From: an uncultured Gammaproteobacteria bacterium
GTDB taxonomy: Bacteria > Pseudomonadota > Gammaproteobacteria > Eutrophobiales > Eutrophobiaceae
DNA: 64,000 nt
Assembly (NCBI GenBank): GCA_943788005.1
Contig: CALSOP010000002.1
Coordinates: 898,573-962,572, forward strand
Direction: 5' to 3'
Below are positions 18,733 through 28,537 of the stretch, piece by piece; positions within the stretch are counted from its first letter, which is position 1; every line of letters starts with the position of its first letter. The translations under genes and the position numbers were made by a program. The notes under the pieces are model-generated. The model made no database searches. It was given only the letters and a program-made list of their open reading frames with translations, and was not told where the DNA came from.

Positions 18733-18916
18733 GATAGCTTCCTGATACCCGTTCCTGCGTGAACCGGCTTTATTGTTGATTTATCATAGTAACATCAATA
18801 TAGAATGCCTGAATTAGCGGGTCAACAGGTGATGACAAATAGAAGATGCTAAGGGCTGCTTCCTGTTATTATTGTCTAGTGAAAATTACTTAAATATTGA
18901 AGAAATTACCAAGAAA

Positions 18917-19480
18917 ATGACGACTACAGTGAATTATGATGAAGTAAATGCTGAATTGATGGCCTTGCATGCAGGTGTTCTTGCCTCTGAGAGCCATGGA
19001 TTCCTGTGCGGCTATTTTTGCGCCAGTAATACCATTACTGTTGATGTATGGCGAGATTACTTATTGGCTGGGATTGATGAGGATGCTGATTTGGAATCGT
19101 GTTTTGCCATTCTTTCTCAGCTTGCTGATGAGGTTTGTGAAGAAATACTGTCGGATGAGCTCACTTTCGCGCTTTTTCTTCCAGATGATGAGTCGCCAAT
19201 TAGTGAGCGTTCTAGCGCGTTAGCAGAATGGTGCGCTGGATTTGTGAGTGGCTTAGGTATAGGCGGCGCAGGCGATAAACCAAAATTAATAGATGAATGT
19301 GATGAGTTTATTAAAGATGTCGTCTCTATATCACGCATGGAAACGTCAGTTGAAGAGGATGAAGGTGCTGAGGGCGCACTTTTTGAAATAGTCGAATATA
19401 TTAGAGTTGGAGTCATTATGTTGCACCAGGAATGGCATCATCCCGATGAAGATGGTGAAAAATCAGAGGTGCTCCATTAA
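18917..19480 (+). CDS. ygfB: UPF0149 family protein YgfB
   Basis: 187 residues from ATG (MTTTVNYDEVNAELM). A TTG 45 bases upstream is in frame but less likely. The acidic helical protein has the family features ESHGFLCGYFCA, LAEWCAGFVSGLG and a terminal VEYIRVGVIMLHQEW. The family is conserved beside pepP and ubiH; its biochemical role is not firmly established. The stop overlaps the pepP start by one base (TAATG). Confidence 0.9.
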   Translation: MTTTVNYDEVNAELMALHAGVLASESHGFLCGYFCASNTITVDVWRDYLLAGIDEDADLESCFAILSQLADEVCEEILSDELTFALFLPDDESPISERSSALAEWCAGFVSGLGIGGAGDKPKLIDECDEFIKDVVSISRMETSVEEDEGAEGALFEIVEYIRVGVIMLHQEWHHPDEDGEKSEVLH

Positions 19481-20793
19481 TGGATAAGAAAGAGTGCCTG
19501 CGCCGAAGAAAGCGCCTGATGGATATGATCGGGTCAGACAGTATTGCAATCATTCCTACTGCATCAGTCTATATCCGCAATCGCGATGTCGAATTTCCAT
19601 TCCGTCCAGACAGTGATTTTTACTATTTAACAGCGTATCCAGAGCCAGAGGCCGTTGCAGTATTGATTCCGGATCGTGCGGATGGAGAATTTATTCTATT
19701 TTGCCGTGAAAGTGATGAAGAGATGGAGACTTGGCATGGACGGCGAGCCGGACTTGAAGGTGCTATGGAAATTTATGGTGCTGATGATGCCTTTCCAATC
19801 GAGGATATGGATGACATTTTGCCCGGCTTGATCGAGGGCCATGAACGAATTTTTTATAATATGGGCAGTGATCAAAATTTTGATCAGCGGGTCATGGCAT
19901 GGGTTAAGCAAATCAGGGACAAGGCGAGAACCGGTGTCGTTGCGCCGGACGAATTTATTTCCTTAAATCATTTTTTGCATGATATGCGACTTTATAAAAG
20001 CAGGTTAGAGATAAAGTTAATGCGTCAAGCGGCCAAAATATCCTCAAAGGCACATCAACGTGCGATGCAGAATTGCAAACCGGGAATGCATGAATATCAG
20101 ATTGAAGCCGAATTGATTCATGAGTTTATTCGCAATGGTGCGCGTGCGGCGGCTTATCCTTCTATTGTTGGTTCGGGGGCTAATGGCTGTATTTTACATT
20201 ACACAGAAAACCAGGATGAGATCAATGATGGCGATTTATTATTAATCGATGCTGGCGCTGAGTTTCATGGTTATGCAAGTGATGTTACCCGAACGTTCCC
20301 CGCTAGCGGAAGATTTTCTACAGCACAACGCCAAGCTTATGAATTGGTATTAGCGGCACAACTTGCTGCGATAGAAGAAGTAAAGCCGGGTAACCACTGG
20401 AATGATCCACATGATGCTGCGGTTAGAGTGCTAACAGAAGGCATGGTGGAGTTAGGGATCTTGAAGGGTGATCCTGAGGAGCTTATTAAGGATCAGGACT
20501 ATACCAAATACTATATGCATCGCACTGGTCATTGGATTGGGATGGATGTTCATGATGTGGGTGATTATAAACTTGATGGTGAATGGCGCATGCTGGAGCC
20601 GGGCATGGTCATGACGGTAGAGCCAGGGCTATACTTGCCCGCAGGAATGCGAGGTCTTCCCAAGAAGTGGTGGAACATCGGTATCAGAATTGAGGATGAT
20701 GTTCTGGTAACGAAAGAAGGTTATGAAGTATTAAGCAAAGATGCACCAAAGCAAGTCGACGAAATAGAGGAATTGATGGCCAATGTCGCGTGA
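19480..20793 (+). CDS. pepP: Xaa-Pro aminopeptidase
   Basis: 437 residues, matching E. coli PepP (441). The N-terminal creatinase-like domain is followed by a pita-bread metallopeptidase domain. Dimanganese ligands are visible in LIDAGAEFHGYASDVTRTF (two aspartates), HRTGHWIGMDVHDVG (histidine), TVEPGLY and RIEDDVL (glutamates). It removes N-terminal residues preceding proline. It overlaps ubiH by 11 bases in a ygfB-pepP-ubiH-ubiI operon, the same order as E. coli. Confidence 0.96.
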   Translation: MDKKECLRRRKRLMDMIGSDSIAIIPTASVYIRNRDVEFPFRPDSDFYYLTAYPEPEAVAVLIPDRADGEFILFCRESDEEMETWHGRRAGLEGAMEIYGADDAFPIEDMDDILPGLIEGHERIFYNMGSDQNFDQRVMAWVKQIRDKARTGVVAPDEFISLNHFLHDMRLYKSRLEIKLMRQAAKISSKAHQRAMQNCKPGMHEYQIEAELIHEFIRNGARAAAYPSIVGSGANGCILHYTENQDEINDGDLLLIDAGAEFHGYASDVTRTFPASGRFSTAQRQAYELVLAAQLAAIEEVKPGNHWNDPHDAAVRVLTEGMVELGILKGDPEELIKDQDYTKYYMHRTGHWIGMDVHDVGDYKLDGEWRMLEPGMVMTVEPGLYLPAGMRGLPKKWWNIGIRIEDDVLVTKEGYEVLSKDAPKQVDEIEELMANVA

Positions 20794-22003
20794 TTACGAT
20801 GTTGTTATAATTGGCGCAGGCATGGTGGGCGCTAGTTTAGCTTGTGCTTTGGCGCCTTCGGGTTTGCGCATTGCTATCATAGAAGCTGTTACTTTAAAGA
20901 ATGACTACCAGCCAAGTTATGATGATAGGGGACTTACCCTATCACCTTCATCGAGGCGAATACTGGAACATATCGGCGTATGGCAAAATGTGTTGCCCGC
21001 TATAAATCCGATTAAAAAAATACATATCTCTGAACAAGGCCGGTTTGGTTTTACCCACATGGATGCCGCGCAGACGAATAACAATGATCTAGGCTACGTA
21101 GTTGTTGCGCGGTCACTTGGACAAGCTCTGCATAAACAAATGTTATCGTTTGAAAATATATCGCTAATTTGTCCGGCAGAACTAAAGTCTTTTAAGCAAA
21201 GCGAAGAAGCTATGTCGATTGAGATATCTTGTTCAGGCCGTAGTGAATTGATTACCTCCGGACTATTAGTCGGTGCAGATGGTAGTCAATCTTTGGTAAG
21301 GCGTTTAGCAGCTATCAATGTAAAAGAGCATGATTTTAAACAAACGGCCATTGTTGCCAATGTAACGACACAAAAGCCAAACCAGGCGACGGCGTATGAA
21401 CGATTTACCCATCATGGACCGGTAGCGCTTTTACCCATAGATAAGAATCGCTCAGTGTTGGTGTTTACCGTAGCGACTGAAAATGCAGCTCAATATATGT
21501 CGATAGCTGATACGCAATTTATTGATGCTGTTGAAACCGAGTTTGGACGTCGTCTAGGTAAGATCAAACAAATTGGGCAACGTCGTTCTTATCCAATAAT
21601 GTTTATTGAAGCTGTTGAACAATATCAGCAGCAACTGATTTTATTGGGTAATGCGGCGCATTCTATACACCCTAATTCTGCACAGGGTTTTAATCTAGGG
21701 CTGCGTGATGTTGCTGGCCTAGCGGAGTGTGTCTTTGCGGCGATTGAAAAAGGACTTGATATTGACGATATCAGTATATTAGAGAATTACATTAGCTTGA
21801 GACTTCCAGATCAACAGCGTGTGATGCGATTTACAAATCGACTAGCAAGTAGTTTTTATAATAAAAACCCATTGCTAATCCCCGCTAGAAATCTAGCCAT
21901 GTTGATGATTGATACTCTGCCAATCGTTAAGGAAACATTTATTAAGCAAGCAATGGGCATTGCTGGTTTACAACCTCGAGCTGTCAGAGGGCAACAGGCA
22001 TGA
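20783..22003 (+). CDS. ubiH: Ubiquinone biosynthesis FAD-dependent hydroxylase UbiH
   Basis: 406 residues. FAD binding is shown by GAGMVGASLACAL near 10 and GNAAHSIHPNSAQGFNLGLRD near 290, with the middle motif VGADGSQSLVRR. UbiH hydroxylates the quinone ring in aerobic ubiquinone synthesis. Assignment as UbiH rather than a paralogue is from gene order after pepP. It overlaps the next hydroxylase gene by 4 bases. Confidence 0.9.
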   Translation: MSRDYDVVIIGAGMVGASLACALAPSGLRIAIIEAVTLKNDYQPSYDDRGLTLSPSSRRILEHIGVWQNVLPAINPIKKIHISEQGRFGFTHMDAAQTNNNDLGYVVVARSLGQALHKQMLSFENISLICPAELKSFKQSEEAMSIEISCSGRSELITSGLLVGADGSQSLVRRLAAINVKEHDFKQTAIVANVTTQKPNQATAYERFTHHGPVALLPIDKNRSVLVFTVATENAAQYMSIADTQFIDAVETEFGRRLGKIKQIGQRRSYPIMFIEAVEQYQQQLILLGNAAHSIHPNSAQGFNLGLRDVAGLAECVFAAIEKGLDIDDISILENYISLRLPDQQRVMRFTNRLASSFYNKNPLLIPARNLAMLMIDTLPIVKETFIKQAMGIAGLQPRAVRGQQA

Positions 22004-23229
22004 CAGCGATTGACGACAAGATTGATGCTGACGTTATAGTTGTTGGTGGTGGCATTATTGGTGGTTCTTTTGCCTGTATATTAGGTCAAGCAGGGCTCAA
22101 GGTTATATTGCTAGATGCTGGTGTCAGGCAAGTAAATTCACTTAAGAAAGTCGACGCGCGCGTTTTTGCGATTACGCTGGCTTCTGAACAGATACTTAAA
22201 AAAGCTGGTGCATGGCACCGTTTACAAAAAGAAGACATTGCCTGTTTTCGAAAGATGCATGTTTGGGACGAGAATGGTCTGGGTGAGATTAATTTTGATA
22301 GCGCCTCAATCTGCCAGCCAACGATGGGCTATATCATTTCGCATCAAGCTATTGTTGATGCCTTACAAGAAAAGTTGCTTGAATTGGATAACGTGCGTTG
22401 TCTCTGGTCCGTCTCTCCTGCTTATATAAAAGATGAGGCGGATACAATTGTTCTCGGTACAGAAGATGGTCTTCAGTTTAGTTCGAGGCTTGTTGTTGCT
22501 GCCGATGGACATAACTCAAAGTTAAGAAGCTTGGCCAATATTCATTATCAGAAACATGATTACAAGCAGTCTGCATTGGGTTGTATTGTGACAACAGAAT
22601 TCGCGCATAGTGAGATAGCGCGGCAAAGATTTTTGAAGCGTGGCCCCTTGGCATTCTTGCCAATGCGTGATCCGCATCAGTCCGCAATCGTTTGGTCCAG
22701 CAGCCCTGATCATATACAGCGCCTTAAAGAACTTGATAAATCAGCATTCCATTTTGAATTGGCTGAAGCCTTTGCTCATGAGTTGGGTGATATTAAGGAA
22801 AGTACCGAGAGAGCGGTGTTTCCATTGAGTCGTGCTCAGGCAGACAGTTACACCAAACCCAGGCTCGCGCTGATTGGAGATAGCGCTCATACCGTTCATC
22901 CTCTGGCGGGTTTAGGTGCTAATCTGGGCCTGTTGGATGCAGCGAGTCTGGCAGAAGAAATGATAGATGCTTCTCAGCGTGGCAGAGACCCTGGTCGTTT
23001 GCAGGTATTACGTCGCTATGAGCGCAGACGTAAGGGTGAAAACAGGAATATGATGTATTTAATGGATAGTTTTAAACACCTCTTTGAAAACCAGCATCAA
23101 TCTGTACAATGGCTGCGCAATTTTGGTTTGGATACCGTTGATAGTCTTCCCATTGTTAAGCACGCAATATTAAAGAGGGCGATGGGGCTGACTGGCGATT
23201 TGCCTGAAACAGTACGCGGGCACTCCTAA
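22000..23229 (+). CDS. ubiI: UbiI/VisC-like FAD-dependent monooxygenase
   Basis: 409 residues of the same family as the preceding gene: GGGIIGGSFACILGQ, VVAADGHNSKLRSLA and IGDSAHTVHPLAGLGANLGLLDA. In E. coli the gene after ubiH encodes UbiI, which adds the C5 hydroxyl; UbiF- or UbiM-like specificity is possible. Its stop codon lies within the outer arm of a palindromic element. Confidence 0.85.
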   Translation: MTAIDDKIDADVIVVGGGIIGGSFACILGQAGLKVILLDAGVRQVNSLKKVDARVFAITLASEQILKKAGAWHRLQKEDIACFRKMHVWDENGLGEINFDSASICQPTMGYIISHQAIVDALQEKLLELDNVRCLWSVSPAYIKDEADTIVLGTEDGLQFSSRLVVAADGHNSKLRSLANIHYQKHDYKQSALGCIVTTEFAHSEIARQRFLKRGPLAFLPMRDPHQSAIVWSSSPDHIQRLKELDKSAFHFELAEAFAHELGDIKESTERAVFPLSRAQADSYTKPRLALIGDSAHTVHPLAGLGANLGLLDAASLAEEMIDASQRGRDPGRLQVLRRYERRRKGENRNMMYLMDSFKHLFENQHQSVQWLRNFGLDTVDSLPIVKHAILKRAMGLTGDLPETVRGHS

Positions 23230-23350
23230 AAATGCACTTTTTACGCGATAGCTACGTCAGCTCCGTGCTCGAATCCTCATGTATTGACTTATACATTGTG
23301 GTTCTCCGCGCGGTGCTTCCTTGCTCTTACGAAAAAATCACTATTTTTAG
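23226..23350. repeat. Large imperfect palindromic intergenic element
   Basis: About 125 bases with near-symmetric halves. The outer arms are CTAAAAATGCACTTTTT and, at the right end, the opposing AAAAAATCACTATTTTTAG. Middle arms centre on AGCTCCGTGCTC versus GCGCGGTGCTTCC, and the inner stem is ATGTAT / ATACAT with a 6-base loop. It resembles intergenic palindromic repeats dispersed in gammaproteobacteria and could act as a terminator for the ubi operon. Confidence 0.65.
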
Positions 23351-23413
23351 AAGTACCCGTTTGAATGAATGCATAACACATTAATATTAATTCTTATAAC
23401 GACAGGATAGTTC

Positions 23414-25099
23414 ATGTCTGAAAATTCTAATCCAGAGCCAAGTAACTTTATTCGTAATATCATCAATGATGATTTAAAGAATAATAAAAATGAAAGTCGC
23501 GTACATACACGGTTTCCACCGGAGCCTAATGGTTATCTACATATCGGTCATGCAAAATCTATCTGCTTGAACTTTGGCGTCGCTCAAGACTATGAGGGGG
23601 GTGTTTGTAACCTACGGTTTGATGATACTAACCCTGAGAAAGAGGATGTTGAATATACTGACTCGATTCAAAATGATGTTAAGTGGTTGGGCTTTGATTG
23701 GGAAGACCGACTTTTTTATGCGTCCGATTACTATGAAAAATTATTTGAGTTTGCAAAGCAACTCATTCGTGATGACAAGGCCTATGTTTGTCATTTAAAT
23801 ACTGATGAGACAAGAGAGTATCGGGGTACTTTGACTGAGCCTGGTAAACCGAGTCCTTATCGTGATAGAAGTGTTGAAGAGAATCTCGATTTATTTGGCC
23901 GCATGCGTGCGGCTGAGTTTGATGAAGGCGAATGTCTGTTGCGCGCAAAGATCGACATGGCATCACCCAATATGAATATGCGTGATCCAGCTATATATAG
24001 GATCAGAAAAGTTGCGCATCATCGAACTGGCAATGATTGGTGCATCTACCCGATGTACGATTACACACATTGTGTCTCTGATGCGTTGGAAGGTATTACG
24101 CATTCTCTATGCACACTCGAGTTTGAAGATCACCGTCCTTTGTATGATTGGTTTCTTGATCAACTGCCCGTGCCATGCCATCCACAACAGATTGAGTTTG
24201 CCCGCTTGAATTTAAACTATACGGTAACCAGTAAGCGTAAATTAAATGAGTTGGTGACTGATGGACATGTGTCCGGCTGGGATGACCCACGCATGCCAAC
24301 TATAGTCGGCATGCGCCGGCGTGGTTATACGCCTGAATCAATTCGTGACTTTTGTGGTCGTATTGGCGTTACCAAAACAGATACCGTCATTGATGTCGGT
24401 GTGTTGGAGAACTGTGTTCGTGAAGACCTCGATAAACGAACCCGGCGTGTGCTGGGTGTTTTAGATCCGCTTAAGGTTGTGATTGAAAATTACCCGGAGG
24501 AAGAAACAGAATCTCTAGACGCTCCTTATCATCCAAATAATCCTGATATGGGCCAACGTCAATTACCATTTTCAAAAGTTATTTACATAGAGCAGAGTGA
24601 CTTTATGGAAGATCCGCCTAAAAAATTCTATCGTCTGGGTCCTGGTCGTGAAGTACGGTTACGCTATGCTTACTTCATTACTTGCAATGAAGTCATTAAA
24701 GATGATGCAGGAAACGTTGTTGAGTTACGTTGTAGTTACGATCCCGAGACCAAAGGCGGTAACGCGCCGGATGGTCGTAAGGTTAAGGGAACGATTCACT
24801 GGGTATCAGTTGAGCACGCCTTACAAACAGAAGTGCGACTGTATGATCGTCTGTTCAACGATCCTAAACCGGATAGCAACAAACATGAGCAAGACTGGAA
24901 AGAATTTCTTAATAGTGATTCTATTAAACTTATAAAAGCAGCCTACCTTGAGCCTTCATTAGCAGAGGCACAAAAAGAAGACATATTTCAATTTGAAAGA
25001 ACAGGATATTTCTGTGTTGATAATAAGGATAGCCTTGATGGTAAACCGGTTTTTAATAGAACAGTGACCTTGCGTGATTCCTGGGCGAAACGAAAATAA
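23414..25099 (+). CDS. glnS: Glutaminyl-tRNA synthetase
   Basis: 561 residues, matching E. coli GlnS (554). The class I HIGH motif is in [15 protein letters not shown], the KMSKS equivalent is VTSKRKL, and the GlnRS-specific stretch [12 protein letters not shown] is present. It charges tRNA-Gln directly, implying no need for the GatCAB route for glutamine. It has its own upstream region after the palindromic element. Confidence 0.97.
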   Translation: MSENSNPEPSNFIRNIINDDLKNNKNESRVHTRFPPEPNGYLHIGHAKSICLNFGVAQDYEGGVCNLRFDDTNPEKEDVEYTDSIQNDVKWLGFDWEDRLFYASDYYEKLFEFAKQLIRDDKAYVCHLNTDETREYRGTLTEPGKPSPYRDRSVEENLDLFGRMRAAEFDEGECLLRAKIDMASPNMNMRDPAIYRIRKVAHHRTGNDWCIYPMYDYTHCVSDALEGITHSLCTLEFEDHRPLYDWFLDQLPVPCHPQQIEFARLNLNYTVTSKRKLNELVTDGHVSGWDDPRMPTIVGMRRRGYTPESIRDFCGRIGVTKTDTVIDVGVLENCVREDLDKRTRRVLGVLDPLKVVIENYPEEETESLDAPYHPNNPDMGQRQLPFSKVIYIEQSDFMEDPPKKFYRLGPGREVRLRYAYFITCNEVIKDDAGNVVELRCSYDPETKGGNAPDGRKVKGTIHWVSVEHALQTEVRLYDRLFNDPKPDSNKHEQDWKEFLNSDSIKLIKAAYLEPSLAEAQKEDIFQFERTGYFCVDNKDSLDGKPVFNRTVTLRDSWAKRK

Positions 25100-25123
25100 G
25101 ATAGAAATTACTATCTAAATTTT
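25098..25123 (+). terminator. Possible weak terminator after glnS
   Basis: A 6-base stem AGATAG / CTATCT is followed by AAATTTTTC. The stem is short and AT-rich, so it is tentative. Confidence 0.35.
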
Positions 25124-25217
25124 TCTTCGCACACCAGCTTGTTCTGGCAAGCAATAGCCGAAATAGAAGGAGTATGGGAGAATAGATGTCTTTTACAGTG
25201 AATCAATCAATCTAGAT

Positions 25218-26111
25218 ATGAAGCCTAATTCAGACGTACTTTATCGTTCCCATATTAAAAGTTTGCCTCTTATCAGTAATGGCAAAGTCAGGGATATTTA
25301 CGGCATCGACGATCAGCATATGTTGATTGTTACCAGCGATCGACTTTCAGCCTTCGATGTGATTTTGCCCGACCCCATACCAGGCAAGGGAAGCATTTTG
25401 ACCGAGGTCTCCAATTTTTGGTTTGATCGTTGTAAAGATATTATTCCTAACCATCTAACTGGTATCGCCGTAAAGGACGTTATTAAAGAGAATGAAGATC
25501 TTGAGATATTAGAGCCAAGATCTATCGTAGTTCGAAAGCTAAAGGCATTGCCCGTAGAAGCAGTCATTCGTGGTTACCTGATTGGTTCTGGTTGGAAGGA
25601 TTATCAGGCTACTGGTGAAGTTTGCGGGATAAGTCTGCCATCAGGTTTGCAGCAAGCACAAAAATTACCGGAGCCAATTTTTACGCCAGCGACTAAAGCC
25701 GACGTAGGTGAGCATGATGAGAATATTGATTTTGAGAAGACAGTAGATTTGATAGGCCGAGATCTGGCAGAGCAAGTAAGGGATGTTAGTTTAAAAATTT
25801 ATTCTGAAGCTGCCGAATATGCGCGAGAAAGAAATATTATTATTGCTGATACCAAGTTTGAATTTGGGCTTGATGAGAATAATCAGCTCATTTTAATCGA
25901 TGAAGTGCTAACACCAGATTCATCTCGTTTTTGGCCGGAAGAGTCATACCAGCTCGGGACCAGTCCACCAAGTTTTGATAAGCAATACATCCGCGATTAT
26001 TTGGAAACACTGGATTGGGATAAAACTGCGCCTGGACCAAGTTTGCCTGATAAGGTTATAAGAAACACCGCTGCAAAATATGAAGAAGCGCGCGATAAAC
26101 TTATTTCGTAG
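25218..26111 (+). CDS. purC: Phosphoribosylaminoimidazole-succinocarboxamide synthase
   Basis: 297 residues, the longer form found in many proteobacteria and in yeast Ade1. Visible motifs are [49 protein letters not shown] and [14 protein letters not shown], covering ATP and substrate binding. It joins aspartate to CAIR in purine synthesis. The carbonic anhydrase gene follows after 20 bases. Confidence 0.96.
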   Translation: MKPNSDVLYRSHIKSLPLISNGKVRDIYGIDDQHMLIVTSDRLSAFDVILPDPIPGKGSILTEVSNFWFDRCKDIIPNHLTGIAVKDVIKENEDLEILEPRSIVVRKLKALPVEAVIRGYLIGSGWKDYQATGEVCGISLPSGLQQAQKLPEPIFTPATKADVGEHDENIDFEKTVDLIGRDLAEQVRDVSLKIYSEAAEYARERNIIIADTKFEFGLDENNQLILIDEVLTPDSSRFWPEESYQLGTSPPSFDKQYIRDYLETLDWDKTAPGPSLPDKVIRNTAAKYEEARDKLIS

Positions 26112-26131
26112 TACGTGTAGAGATTCATGAT

Positions 26132-26779
26132 ATGCAAGAAGTAAAAAATCTAATTGATGGCTACCAACGGTTTCATAAAAAATATTTTCAGGAACAACCC
26201 GAAATATATAACAGCCTGTTTGAGCAAGGCCAATCACCAAAGTTTTTAGTTGTTTCTTGTTGTGATTCACGGGTACATCCCGCTCAGGTTATGGATACCG
26301 TGCCTGGTGATATATTCGTAATTCGTAATGTTGCAAATCTAGTTCCGGTTAACGAGGTGGATGGTAAATCTCACGGCACCAGTGCGGCAATGGAGTTTGC
26401 AATAAAACACCTGGATGTAAAACACATTATTATTTTTGGCCATAGTCAGTGTGGAGGCATAAAAAGTTTAATGGAAGGGGATCACCTTGGTCATGAATAT
26501 GGATTCATTGATCCATGGATGGAGATTGCCAAGGCGGCAAGGGAAGAGGTTGTCAATGGCCATGCGAATGAAGACTTTGATGCTCAATGTGTTAGGTGTG
26601 AAAAGGCATCGATACAAATATCGCTTAATAATTTAATGACCTTTCCCTGGATAAAAGAGCGTTATGATGCGGGAAACTTATTTATACATGGATGGTACTT
26701 TGATATTGATAGTGGGAATTTGTTCGGCAAACAGGGCGATCAGTTTGTGCCTGTTAAAGATTTGGTGATCAGCAGTTAA
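26132..26779 (+). CDS. can: Beta-class carbonic anhydrase
   Basis: 215 residues. The zinc ligands are seen in CCDSRVHPAQV (Cys with the Asp-Arg dyad) and in FGHSQCGG (His and Cys). It interconverts CO2 and bicarbonate in the cytoplasm. It is directly downstream of purC, whose pathway consumes bicarbonate or CO2 at an earlier step, so a metabolic link is possible but not proven. Confidence 0.93.
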   Translation: MQEVKNLIDGYQRFHKKYFQEQPEIYNSLFEQGQSPKFLVVSCCDSRVHPAQVMDTVPGDIFVIRNVANLVPVNEVDGKSHGTSAAMEFAIKHLDVKHIIIFGHSQCGGIKSLMEGDHLGHEYGFIDPWMEIAKAAREEVVNGHANEDFDAQCVRCEKASIQISLNNLMTFPWIKERYDAGNLFIHGWYFDIDSGNLFGKQGDQFVPVKDLVISS

Positions 26780-26795
26780 ATAAAGGGGTGATAAT

Positions 26796-26999
26796 ATGGG
26801 TTCCTTGAATAAATTACTTTGTATAATGGTTTCGTGTCTTATTTTTTTCGGCTGTTCAGATGAGAGCAGCAACAGCAGTCAAAAAGATCATGTCTGGAAA
26901 GAACAAACTGATACTATCGATAAAGCTAAAGAAGTTGAAGGAATGATGATGGAGTCTGCAGCAGCGACCAGAGAAGCTATTGATAAGCACGATGAATGA
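26796..26999 (+). CDS. Small putative lipoprotein
   Basis: 67 residues following AAAGGGGTG. The N-terminus has a hydrophobic core ending in a lipobox-like LIFFGC near residue 20-25, then a Ser-rich linker and an acidic helical tail (AKEVEGMMMESAAATREAI). Anchoring to the outer or inner membrane by the cysteine is expected. No family is recognised. It follows the carbonic anhydrase by 16 bases and may be co-transcribed. Confidence 0.7.
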   Translation: MGSLNKLLCIMVSCLIFFGCSDESSNSSQKDHVWKEQTDTIDKAKEVEGMMMESAAATREAIDKHDE

Positions 27000-27059
27000 C
27001 TTAAAGTAAGAATATTTTAATCTGTTTTTGAGATGATCTTCTTTATTACATGCTTCGCA

Positions 27060-27605
27060 TCATTGCGGCATGCTTTGCATCATTGCGCGGAAGTATGTGG
27101 CAGGGAGCATAAGCTTTTCTTCTTGATTGCCACTAATTGTTAGTTCCATTCCAAAGTCGAAGCCGTCAACAAAATCTATAAAGGACATACTTATAATCAG
27201 TCGTTCTTCGTGTTTGTAGTCAACATTATTTACTAAAACATTCTCATTTTTGGCGATTGTTTTTATGTCTAGTTTTTCGCCGTCTTTCTTTGTTGCCAAA
27301 TCATAAGAATGCCAGTCTTGATCATTATCATGCGTGGTAACAAAGAGTGTATAGAATTCTTCATTTTTCGGGTTAATAGACATGGTCAGATAAATTTCAG
27401 AATACTTTTCCATGAGCAATTTATCTGAGAGCGCAAAATTAGGTCCATAGGTTACTTCACCCAATTGAGGGTCAAGTTTTAGTTCGACTAAGCTTTTAAC
27501 TTCTTCTGCTAATTTCCAGTCAATCGTTGTCTCGTTTGGTGCTTCTGCCCAGGCATTCACTGTTACCAGAATTAATGCTGTGAGTGTTGATGCGATAAGT
27601 TTCAT
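27060..27605 (-). CDS. Periplasmic protein of unknown function
   Basis: 181 residues with a signal peptide (MKLIASTLTALILVTVNAWA). The mature part is a single mixed alpha/beta domain with patterns such as FYTLFVTTHDNDQDWHSYDLA and ERLIISMSFIDFVDGFDFGMEL. I do not recognise the family. It is followed upstream by a DUF547 gene on the same strand with a 56-base gap. Confidence 0.65.
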   Translation of the reverse strand: MKLIASTLTALILVTVNAWAEAPNETTIDWKLAEEVKSLVELKLDPQLGEVTYGPNFALSDKLLMEKYSEIYLTMSINPKNEEFYTLFVTTHDNDQDWHSYDLATKKDGEKLDIKTIAKNENVLVNNVDYKHEERLIISMSFIDFVDGFDFGMELTISGNQEEKLMLPATYFRAMMQSMPQ

Positions 27606-27661
27606 TGGCTTGTTCCATTTTAAAATTATGCGAGTTAGTTTGCTTATAGGTTTAATCGCAC

Positions 27662-28510
27662 TCAGGGTTTATTAAGCTTCCAGTCGTAATCATGTTCTAT
27701 ATCATCTTGATAGTTTTGCAGTTGTTTGGCTAGCCGAGGTTCGGCGTAACGAATAAAATGTTTAATCAAGGATTCATCATTTCCACCAAAATCATCTTTG
27801 TACCAATGATAAATACTGGATACTTTAAGTTCGCCGTTTTCAAAGCTTACGCCACGAGAGTGATTGATATATTGCCTGGCTCCTTGCTCAAGAAGTTGAT
27901 CTGTATTGCTCGCAGTAAATGCTTTAGCAGACAGATTGGGGCAACTTATGCTGGCGCAATTTACTGCATAATGAATACGGTTATCATCGAAGAAAGGTCT
28001 TAATATTCCGTGCTCGATGTTGTTAAGCGATAGATCCTGTCCTTGGATTTTTACCATGTTATCGTCCCATGGACCAAAGCTGAATAGTCCCTCACCCAAC
28101 TTCGTAATAGACTTAACAGGATAGTTTTTCAGTATTAATTCTATAGTGAGCGCGTTGTATAGATTAATCCAATAGGCTTTTTGTTCAGCGCGATTAAAAT
28201 CGCGTGGATTAAGTTGTTGCATTTGTTGCAGGTATTTGTCCAGAGTCTTTCTGTCTTTAGATGAAACGGCAGCATAATTAAAACGGTTGATCCCGCTCGA
28301 ATGTTTGTTATCAAGATAAGCACCAAGTACGGCTTGCCAATTACTATGGTCAATCGATTCTGTGTTGTTTTCGTTACTAACATTCCAAAAATCAAGGGGA
28401 CTGTTCTCAGGCGCGGCAATAGCTAGCTGTGATATTAAGGTAAATAAGACTAGGCTAGTTATCAGTAGCAGTTTGTGAGGGTTTAATAGGTTAACAAGTG
28501 TAAGGTTCAT
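27662..28510 (-). CDS. DUF547 family secreted protein
   Basis: 282 residues: an N-terminal hydrophobic signal (LLLITSLVLFTLISQLAIA), then the DUF547 core with AYWINLYNALTIELIL, NNIEHGILRP, HYAVNCASISCPNL and IYHWYKDDFGG. DUF547 proteins are widespread and have no assigned biochemical activity; conserved Asn/Cys/His residues suggest an enzyme-like fold. It lies between a glycosyltransferase and an unknown periplasmic protein on the same strand. Confidence 0.87.
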   Translation of the reverse strand: MNLTLVNLLNPHKLLLITSLVLFTLISQLAIAAPENSPLDFWNVSNENNTESIDHSNWQAVLGAYLDNKHSSGINRFNYAAVSSKDRKTLDKYLQQMQQLNPRDFNRAEQKAYWINLYNALTIELILKNYPVKSITKLGEGLFSFGPWDDNMVKIQGQDLSLNNIEHGILRPFFDDNRIHYAVNCASISCPNLSAKAFTASNTDQLLEQGARQYINHSRGVSFENGELKVSSIYHWYKDDFGGNDESLIKHFIRYAEPRLAKQLQNYQDDIEHDYDWKLNKP

Positions 28511-28537
28511 TAATACTTCCTGCTTAGTAATTTATAC

